This document shows, one piece after another, positions 56,057 to 64,000 of a stretch of DNA of 64,000 bases. The notes beneath the pieces are model-generated. The model saw only the letters and a program-made list of their open reading frames with translations. It was not told the DNA's origin and did no database searches. The position numbers and the translations under genes are program-made. The stretch is from Pseudogymnoascus destructans (Eukaryota; Ascomycota; Leotiomycetes; Thelebolales; Thelebolaceae), in the NCBI RefSeq assembly GCF_001641265.1, contig NW_020167522.1:1364001-1428000 (forward strand), in the 5' to 3' direction. Each line of letters opens with the position of its first letter. The stretch's first letter is position 1.

Positions 56057-56365
56057 GTTCTGGCAACCTTCTGGTAACCTGGTACCTAAAGGCCAAAGGT
56101 TATAGTGTGGAATAGGACATCAACAATATGGGAATGGAGTTATGGAGTTATGGCATCTTGATCAATGAAGTCGCGCCCCATTTTTAACATAAGTAATGGC
56201 TAATCAAACATGTGATATAACTGAGTTGCCAAGACCCATACTAGGTACTCAGAAAGTGAGTAATCCTCATTCAACAATACTCGGGACATGAGTGAGTAAC
56301 TCAGCTGGGTGAGAAAAATTCTACTACTCGACTCGTGAGTACCCAGTGCGCAGCCTAATCACATG

Positions 56366-56840
56366 CATGGTCCCTTTCTTGGCCTTTTCAACGACACGAT
56401 CAACAACAGCATCCGGATAATGACAAGTGGTCGGGCTAATACGAAGTTGGATTAATACAACACCCAGGACGTAAATATAACTGATGGCCAATAGCCCGCT
56501 TGAAGCCACAAGGTTTAGGGCCAAAAATGGGCGCCGGGCAAACGATCAAATATGATGGCATGACTGGCCGGAGAAAATCTACCAGTCCAGGGCTAAATCT
56601 TTAAATACTCCAGCGGTGGGTTGCGGCGAAACCTTTCACGGAGCTATATGAGGGGCATGCAGCATCCTGTAGCTATAGCAGATCTTCTTGAACTTACGCA
56701 CCAATCACAACCAATGCTTGAACGATAGACAGAGGGGAAACAAAAGCTGAGGGGGTAATTCGCGGGGAACCCAGAAATAAACAACAAGATGCACTGGCAA
56801 ACCAACCTCCTGCCAAAGAGTGTGAGGTTGCAGACTACGA
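56366..56840. other. Spacer between the hAT element and the BNR gene
   Basis: No gene is clear. It may include the missing 5' exon and promoter of the BNR/Asp-box gene, but I see no convincing signal peptide in frame. Confidence 0.4.
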
Positions 56841-57769
56841 GGTGACCTTTAAAACAATCTATGTCCCACCAACGAACTACAATACTCCAAAAACTCTTTA
56901 TGGGTGCACAGTTCAACTGGAGGATGGGATTCTTCTGGCAACATGGTAAGTATCATTGGCTTTTTTCCAGTATGAATCCAGCGTTGAGCTTGACTGACAC
57001 GTTTTTTTCAAGGGAAAACTACTCCCCCGAACCGCCTTTGGTCTACTTCCCTATATACAAAAGTACTGATAAAGGGCGAGACCTGGGCTCCTTTCTCTAC
57101 TGTCACTGACCTGGTGAACGGCTGGGGGCTGCGCTACCAGCCGGATCTGTATCTCCTCCCACAGGCAATCGGCAAGGGAACAGTTATTTGTTCGGCGTAT
57201 TCTATCCCTACGGATCTTAGTCAGACCAAGATCGATGTCTATCCATCCGTGAACGGCGGAAAGACATGGTCATTTCTCTCTACTGTCGCTTCTGGGGGAG
57301 TTGCCTTGTCGAACAATGGCGAGACCCCAATATGGGAGCCATTCATGATGGTCTACGACAACCAGCTTGTCATGTACTACTCCGACCAGCGCGACCCAGC
57401 ATATGGCCAAAAGATTGTCCACGAAGTCAGCGCCGATGGTGTGACCTGGGGCCCCGTGGTCAACGATATTGCATACTCGACCTATGAACATCGCCCTAGA
57501 ATGCCGACCGTCGCAGCTCTGCCCAACGGCCAATATATCATAACTTATGAATACGGATTAGGCCCTAATCCCACGGGCAGCGGAGCGTTCATCTTAACGT
57601 ATTATCTCCAGCCCCCTCACATTTGACTCGGCACCAGGGCAAATCCTCAATGTGGGGGGAATCGTTCCACCTCGTCCCCATATTAATGCAGACTCTTGGG
57701 TCATGTACTCGACTCTGCAGTCAAGAGCCTACACAAGACATCTAAGAGTCATGGATAACCCGGATTACT
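56841..57769 (+). pseudogene. BNR/Asp-box (sialidase-fold) secreted-type protein, frameshifted and truncated
   Basis: The fold is a beta-propeller related to sialidases and GH93-type arabinanases, and its fungal members are usually secreted. Coding begins by about 56841 (TIYVPPTNYNTPKTLYGCTV … EDGILLATW). An intron at 56946–57012 leads to ENYSPEPPLVYFPIYKSTDK. An extra G near 57073 shifts the frame. The main body then reads NGWGLRYQPDLYLLPQAIG, with the Asp-box SVNGGKTW and NGETPIWEPFMMVYDNQLVM. A second shift near 57605 is followed by SSPLTFDSAPGQILNVGGIV and AYTRHLRVMDNPDYL. At 57770 a copia LTR interrupts it. The start codon is not identified, and the 3' end of the gene is not found beyond the copia element. 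Confidence 0.75.
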
Positions 57770-60700
57770 TGTGACAGTGCATTGATGTATGTGATGTTGA
57801 TTAATTGAGGCAAGAGAGCTGCTCTATGGAATCTCTACGTGTGGAGGTGCTCGCTAGTCGAGTTCACTCAACCACGTCGTGCGGGCTCAATACCCAGAAC
57901 CTCCAGAGTTCCTCACACCCCCCAGGACGCATAAGACGTGCCTCTGTATTGCATTGTACTATTTTACATTGTGATATTCTCGATATCTGTCATTTTGACC
58001 AAACCCAGCTGTTGAATGAAACGTGCATGCTTGACAGGAAACAATGGCTTTGTAAGACCGTCTGCAACCATATCATCTGTTGCAATGTATTCCAATTTGA
58101 CCATTCCCTTTGCGACTTGCTGTCTGATGTAGTGCCAATAAACTTCAATATGCTTCGTACGTGCATGGAATTGAATAGGCTGAGTGAGTGAGATAGCTGG
58201 TTTGTTGTCTCCATGAATGACAACAGGGTGAAGGTCAGGACCGAAGTATTTAAGCTCTGTGAGCAATTGTTGAATCCAGGCAGCCTCCTTGGCAGCGTAG
58301 GTCATGGCAATATACTCAGCCTCTGTTGATGAAGTAGCGGTAAGAGTCTGTTTACCGCTTTTGTATGTTACAATGCCACCTGCAGCTTTGAAAACATATG
58401 CATGAGAGCTTGCTCTGTTGTCGGAGTTGTCTGCAAATGCGGCATCGCTGTAGCCCACGAAATCAAGTCCTGGTGGACCAAATCGACCATCTTGAAATTG
58501 ATCAAGGGTAAGAGTGGTTTGTGGAGCTTGAAAGCAAATTGCAAGGTCTGGAAAGCTCTTAAGGTATCGCAAGACATGTAAGGCGTGATCCATATGTTGC
58601 TGGCTTGGATTGTTTGCGAATTGACAGAGCTTATGAGTTGCAAAAGCAATGTCAGCGCGTGTAGTATTTGCAGCATAGCCAAGAGCACCGATCATACTCT
58701 GGTATTCCTGACGTAAATTCTCATCTATTGAACCGGTAAAAGGCTTAAGATGAACGCCATCAGGCTGCATAGGGTGAGAAGCTCCTTTGCAGTCTTCCAT
58801 ATAGTACTGCTTGAGAATTTTCTGAATATAGGTCTCCTGCGAAATGTGCATGGTTTTGCGAGTGCGATCACGGGTGATTTTCATTCCGAGGTAATGGTTA
58901 AGTGGACCAAGGTCACGGAGTTCGTATTTATCGCAGAGCTGTTGCTTCATCTCTGTGACAGTTTGGAGGTTGCGGTGGATGAGTATAATATCATCAACGT
59001 AGATGATGATGATTCCACCGTGCTTATGATGTTGAAAGACACAAGGATCTGCATTAAGAGGCTGGTATCCGAGAGAAACGAGGAATGTAGTGATTTCTTG
59101 TTGCCATAAAAGAGGTGCTTGCTTAAGTCCATAAAGAGCCTTAAGAAGACGAGCAACAAGGGCACGGCCGTGTGCATCTGTAGATTGAAATCCAGGTGGA
59201 AGGCGAATGTAGATATTATCGTTGTCGATGGGACTATTAATAAAAGCACAGACAACATCGAGCTGAATACATTCGAGGTCATAGATTGTAACAATGGCCA
59301 TGAGGAGTTTGAAGGTGGCTGCACGTACAACAGCTGCATATGTCTCGAGATAGTCTAATCCCGGACGCTGTTTGTCACCACGGACAACAAGACGAGCTTT
59401 GCAAGAAGCTAATTTGCCTTCTGCATCAGCCTTGTATTTGAATACCCATTTCACAGGGAGAACACGTTGGTCTTTATGATGTAGAGTTTGAGTCCAAGTG
59501 TGATTTTTGACGTGTTGAGAGATCTCCTTATCCGTAGCTTGCTTCCACTGTTCACTAAAAGGATGGGCCATAGCCTCTTTCCAAGTGCGTGGTTCAAGAG
59601 GAAGATCTTGAATGTTTGGTTTATGATCCATTCCTGCAGCAAAGCAATATGCGACTGTAGGTGGAAGAATACAGAGAGCGTGTCCGTGGTTTTGACGCTT
59701 CTTTGCAAGATTATCTTTTTGTTGTTGCAAAGCTTGAGTATATTGCTGACCTTTCTCTGTCTGTTTAACTTTGCGTTTTGAGTGAGAGGAAGAGGAGACA
59801 GGTTGATCCTGAATATGGAGACGGTGTTCGTGTAAGGCAGGTTGAGGTAGATCAAGTTGTTGCTGTTGAGTAGGAGGTGGATCGATGAAAGACATGTCTT
59901 CAAATTCCTGCTCGAGAAGAGTCTGTCGACCAAGTTGTGGGAGTTGAATCTCTTGATTTGCAAGCGGAGTAGGATCTTCATGAGTAGATTCACAGTCTGA
60001 TCCTGGTGGTGAAGAATCTTGAGGCGAAATCACCCCCCCATATGTTAGAGTGTGAAGATCAAGAGGAAGAACACCCCCCGAATCTACAGGGAGATCTGGA
60101 TGGAAGTGGTCAGCATTAAGAGTAATATATCCAGAATCATCTTCGTCATCTGTATCCTCGCTGTCGAAAGTTGCAAGCGGGTGCACTGGATTGATTTCGT
60201 TCTCATTAAATGTGACGTGAGAGGTGCGGATGACTTTGTTTTGCGTGAGGATGTAGATTCGATAAATGTGATCACCTTCGTAGCCAACGAGTTTGCCCTT
60301 CTGAGCTCAGACATGGAACTTCTGTCCTTGAACTCTCTTTTGCTTTGGTATGTAAACATAAGCTGTACAGCCAAATGTACGCCAGTGAGCAATGTTAGGG
60401 AGAATATGAGTTTGTTCGCAGAACTCAGAAAGCACTTGATGTGGTGTCTTTGAATTTTCGTTCTTGCGAGTAGGTGTTCTGTTCATGCTTTTGAGAGCTG
60501 TTATGAAAGCTTCTGGCCATATCTTGTATGGAAGTCCACTGCCTTGGATCATGGATCTGAGACGGACTTCCGTAGTATGGTTCGCCGTCTCGGCTTTGCC
60601 GTTCTGATATGAGTGGTATGGAGCCGATGGTTCATATTTGATTCCATACTTCTGACAAACCTCTTGAAGTTGTTGTTGTGAGAACTCTGTTCCTCCGTCA

Positions 60701-62378
60701 ATGCGAAGTCTCTTGATGTGAGATCCCATCTGGTTGTGGTAGAAGTTGATGAACTTAATCAAAGCAGGAAAGGCATCACTCTTATTATTATAAGCTTCTC
60801 CCCATCGGTATCCTGAAAAATCATCTGTAAAAAGAATGAAGTATTTCTCTCCACGGTGTCCAGTGTTTGTAAGTGGGCCAACTGTATCACAGTGGATAAG
60901 ATCTCCAACTGCAGTTGTCTTCTCTTGTGGTTGGTGAGAGATCTTCTGTTGTGCTTTTGTAAGATGGCATGTTTCACAGAACTGTTGTTCTCCAGTAAGC
61001 TTGTAGCCAAGTTGCTTTGCAAGATTATGGATGGAATCCCATCCTGCATGTGCAAGGCGTCGATGAAGGAGATTGATGTTAATGGAGATGATGGTGGGAA
61101 CAACAGGTAAAGCAAGTGTACCCTGATCGATGTGTTGATCGCCAATGCCCATGACTTGTGGGCAGTAAAGCTGAAGAGTAGGATGGAATGGTGTGTACAT
61201 GACTTCGATCCCTGTCTCCTTAAGACGGAACGTCATAGTGTCTCCCATCCAGATGATTGCATTCTCTGTTCTAAACTGCAACACCTTGGCTGAGATGATG
61301 CTAACAGGAATGGTGGGCGCGTAGTAGACTTCTGTAATCTGACGCGTAACATGGTTGCCATCTGTATCAACAGTGATAAGTTGAACTGTTCCCTTTTGAT
61401 GTGCAAAGACAGATCCATTTGCGGATTCAACTTGCAATGGGACGATATTTTGTAACGAGATGAAGGCATCTTTGTTGTTGCAAAGATGATAGCATGATCC
61501 GGTATCGACGATCCACATCTCCTTATACCATGATTGTGAAGTAGAGAGAACAAGTGAAGGTGTAGATGCAGGAGATGGAAGCATTGCCATAGTTATGATG
61601 CCTCTCTTAGAGTTCTTCTTGGCCGTCTTCTGATTGTTGTATTTCTCTACCCATTCTGCCTTTGGTGTGAATCCTGCAATTGTGCTCAACTCGGGGTGGA
61701 GATGAAAGCATTTGTCAACTGTATGGGATTTGCCACAGCATGGACACTTGTCACGTGTGTTTTGACAGTGTTGTGGTTTTGACTTTGTATGTTCCTTGTT
61801 GTGACCATTAAAGTTGACAAGGTTTCCATCATTCTTCTGCTTTGATTCATCAAGAACAGTGTTGATGCAGTCGTTGATGTCTGGCACTTTGCCATTGCGA
61901 AACTCTTGTCTCATAGTAGCAGCCCAAACAGGATAGAAGTTGGAGAGGATGTGGATAAACTGGAGAGTTCTGACGGTGTCGGTAATGTCGCATTTGGCTT
62001 CATTTGCTGCAGCCAGGAGTGATGACCATTTGTTGATAAACTTATCCAGTCCCTTGCCATCCCATGTACAGTTGATCCAGTTTGTATAGTGCACTAGCAT
62101 CTGCACAGGACCTTCTGTATCATAGCGGGTTGTGATGAGGTCGAGCATCTCCTTTGCACTTTCAAGATCTTGGATTTGTGCAGTGAGTGTAGCTGGAACT
62201 GAAGTGACGATGACGAGTCGAGCTTTTGCATCGTTGGCTTTCCATTTGTTGTAAGTGAGACTCTGAGCTCCGATGCGAGCCTCAATCTTTGAGTCTTTGA
62301 ATTCGCCATCTTCATCGAGGTATTCTTCGAGGATGTTAGGCTTTTGGGGTTGAGTTGTATGGCCTGAGACGATGTCCC
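57770..62378 (-). mobile_element. Ty1/copia retrotransposon, 3' LTR present, 5' end replaced by LTR A6
   Basis: The element reads on the minus strand. A proposed 148-bp 3' LTR lies at 57770–57917 with inverted ends TGTGA…TCACA. It is preceded on the element strand by the polypurine tract TCCTGGGGGG. Gag and pol fill 57964–62378. The 5' LTR, primer-binding site and gag start are missing, because LTR-A copy A6 begins at 62379 within gag. It inserted into the BNR/Asp-box gene. Confidence 0.85.
57964..62378 (-). pseudogene. Copia gag-pol polyprotein with a single in-frame TGA
   Basis: About 1470 codons in one frame. Gag contains LVIVTSVPATLTAQIQDLES and the zinc knuckle CPCCGKSHTVDKC. The protease has MWIVDTGSCYHLCNN. 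The integrase has HRRLAHAGWDSIHNLA and CETCHLTKAQQ, then LIHCDTVGPL, RIDGGTEFSQQQL and HSYQNGKAETANHT with the DDE acids. Reverse transcriptase has QLDVVCAFINSPID and the YVDD box, and RNase H has ATSSTEAEYIAMTYAAKEA. The gene order protease–integrase–RT defines Ty1/copia. The only break is TGA at 60307–60309, at a position where a single C to T change would explain it. Apart from this and the missing start, it looks young. Confidence 0.92.
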
Positions 62379-63329
62379 TGTAATGGTGGGTGCACCAGAT
62401 ATGAGAATCTAGCCACCCAAGGAAGGGATGAATTTACTAAGACAACACACTGTCTTAGGAAACAGAGCCAAAGGGTTGTAGCTTAGACTATTCCACAACG
62501 CAGCAATCAGGTGTATGATGTGGTGAAGTGGTTTAGACAAGTTGCAACAAATGTTGAGTCTGAGAACTCAGGGGTAAGTCAGAGGTTAGCACCTCACTGA
62601 CTTTTCAAAAACAGAGAATAACAAGATCAATGCTTGGAAGCTTGGAAAAGACGTAGAAGTATGTGCTAGTGGATTTACTGTATTGTCTGCTTGCCCTTTC
62701 TTAAGGAAAGGGCAATCCTATTTATGCCAAAGGAGTGTAGTTCTCTCATTTTCCATGACTTTCCATGACTAACCAGGCTTGGTAAATGTATTAGAAATCA
62801 AGTGCGACCCACAACTAGCTTGCTAATCATGTAGTGAACATAAGAGAATCCCATAGAACCATCTCTTGGGTTCCTAGCCTATAGGAAGTGAAAAAGAGGT
62901 CCAAGGTCAGAGTACCTATAGACAAATTATGTCATAACTTAACGAATCTTGTGGGTAACTAAGGAGCGATGACGTGTAATGAATCATAGAGGGTTGTAGA
63001 AGCTTCTAGAGCTATCGTTCATGTTCCTAGGCCTCTAGTTGATAGAGATATGTCATGTGTAGTATTAGCCCAGTAACTAAGGAGTGATGTCATGTAATGA
63101 ATCATAGAGGGTTGTAGAGATATGCTATGTGGTCATATCGGCCCAGTAACTAAGGAGAAATGACGTGTAATGAATCATAGAGGGTTGTAGCAATCGTTGA
63201 GTAGTATTGCTCTTGTTGTTGGTGTGACAAGCCAAAATATGTATAGTGACTTGTAGGTTTGAGGAGGAGATTTCTAAGTTTGCTCTTGAGTTTGATAGCA
63301 AACTGAGTGCAACGAATGTCAGTATGACA
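62379..63329. repeat. LTR family A, copy A6
   Basis: A 951-bp full-length copy, TGTAATGGTGGGTGCACC to GTCAGTATGACA. Flanks differ (GTCCC on the left, GCTAT on the right), so it lacks a target duplication. The left flank is copia gag and the right flank is family D repeat. This fits recombination between two LTR-A copies that joined different neighbourhoods. The LTR itself contains repeated GAATCATAGAGGGTTGTAG segments. Confidence 0.85.
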
Positions 63330-63619
63330 GCTATCCTATAGGTCTACTACGAAGGATACAAAAAAGATGAAGGGGGAACCCCGTTGAGTCTGTTTCCTTA
63401 AGTACGCGAAACGGGCCCGACTCGGTTGTCCCAACCCTAGCCCTGAACCTTCCACCGCAACAGGTCGGCATCGACCCTGAACCCTACACCCTTACCGTCC
63501 CCCATGCTGTAACTCGCTATGTGCTCCTCTACTGGTTCGAAACCACACCGAGTCGGATTTCATGCTTGTAGTGACCGTAACAGCTCTGAGGCAGGTTCTT
63601 CGAGTATCTAGGTAAGGAG
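63330..63619. other. LTR-D-like and other repeat debris
   Basis: GCTATCCTATAGGTCTACTA and GATGAAGGGGGAACC recall the fragments at 24949–25010 and 53685. No gene is supported. Near 63619–63629 the minus strand reads TGTAAGGACGCC, a possible LTR start that cuts the gag fragment to the right. Confidence 0.35.
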
Positions 63620-63998
63620 GCGTCCTTACATGTTTCTCCCATATTTTTCGATCATATTGGAAGTCCGCTTGTAGGTTTCGAAGCTCTTCCTTCTGGTCGT
63701 CTGTGAGAGATCCGTATGTAATTGGTATGATTGGTTGGGAGGCTTCGATTGATGGTTGGGCTGTCTGACTTGATGTTGCTCTTGTTGACACCCGTGGAGT
63801 AGTCTGAGGGACCACGCCACTACTGGCCTGAGCTGCAGTCTGTACGAAGTTAGGAACTGGCCTAACAGGTGGTACGAGAATAGGGGGGTCATCTAATGCT
63901 GGATTAATATAACTCCACACTCCTGTCTCCATTGAAGCTGTCTTAATCGTCTCTAGCCACTCATCCCAGTCTTTTGGGTTGGTAAGGACCACCCCCAC
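63620..63998 (-). pseudogene. Retrotransposon gag N-terminal fragment
   Basis: The minus strand encodes LTNPKDWDEWLETIKTASME and TGVWSYINPALDD, the opening of a fungal copia-type gag. A Thr/Ser/Pro linker and LTDDQKEELRNLQADFQYDR follow. It reaches the window edge at its upstream end and loses homology at about 63629, where an LTR-like sequence begins. It is not contiguous with the copia gag at 62378. Confidence 0.6.
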
Positions 63999-64000
63999 CT

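Larger units (their letters stand above)
52359..56357. mobile_element. hAT-type element with 8-bp target duplication, no transposase, composite cargo
   Basis: The ends are TAGGCTGCGCACT (52359–52371) and its exact reverse complement (56345–56357). The perfect 8-bp duplication ATCACATG flanks them at 52351–52358 and 56358–56365; 8 bp is the hAT signature. Both subterminal regions are packed with ACTCAG/ACTCACTC-type motifs, as common in hAT ends. No hAT transposase coding is seen inside. The interior holds solo LTR A5, LTR C/D pieces, two different gypsy fragments and an H3-like histone fragment. The ends could be mobilised by a transposase from elsewhere. The interior grew by nested insertions and perhaps by capture of host sequence. 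Confidence 0.8.

Noticed and set aside
57652..57917. A 266-bp copia LTR starting TGTGGGGGG at 57652
   Set aside because: 57652–57769 still matches the BNR protein family in frame (NVGGIVP, then YTRHLRVMDNP), so the LTR boundary must be further right.

Overview
The window reads as nuclear DNA of a filamentous ascomycete (Pezizomycotina). The genes carry short GT–AG introns of about 48–125 nt, with one of 229 nt and many with CTAAC-like branch points. The gene set is fungal: Vtc4, Pmr1-type Ca2+ pump, a pseudouridine glycosidase–kinase fusion, a Bub1 with two KEN boxes. The repeats are fungal pogo/Fot1, hAT, Ty3/gypsy chromovirus and Ty1/copia elements. Several transposon stop codons are TGA in places where C:G to T:A change is the simplest explanation, as expected from repeat-induced point mutation. 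I cannot name the genus.

Layout. 1–5.6 kb is a transposon nest: Tc1-like fragment, hit by an LTR (family A), hit by a pogo element, hit by a second LTR-A, hit by a different solo LTR (B). 5.6–23 kb is a gene block: a GH15 glycosidase, AP endonuclease Apn1, Bub1 (MadBub type), Vtc4 polyphosphate polymerase, and the bifunctional pseudouridine enzyme. 23–33.9 kb is a second transposon island: solo LTRs, a decayed chromovirus and a nearly intact Fot1-like element. 34–52 kb is the main gene block: COG4, PMR1, RAD21 cohesin, a frameshifted GPI-anchored protein gene, MCM4, coatomer zeta (RET3), SUA5. 52.3–64 kb is a third island: a hAT element with a perfect 8-bp target duplication that encloses gypsy debris and a histone H3-like gene fragment, a broken BNR/Asp-box gene, a copia element inserted in that gene, another LTR-A and a copia gag piece.

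Functional themes. Four genes serve chromosome replication, cohesion, repair and segregation (MCM4, RAD21, APN1, BUB1). MCM4 has two ACGCGT boxes and an SCB-like site in its promoter, and APN1 has one ACGCGT box, which fits G1/S control. Others serve the secretory pathway (COG4, PMR1, RET3), phosphate/polyphosphate storage (VTC4), tRNA t6A modification (SUA5) and pseudouridine breakdown. The core genes have clean reading frames after splicing. The two accessory genes next to repeats (GPI protein, BNR protein) have several single-base frameshifts, so decay is concentrated in dispensable genes.

The most unusual item is the hAT element at 52359–56357. It has a 13-bp terminal inverted repeat, 8-bp target duplication ATCACATG, no visible transposase, and an H3-family histone fragment inside it.
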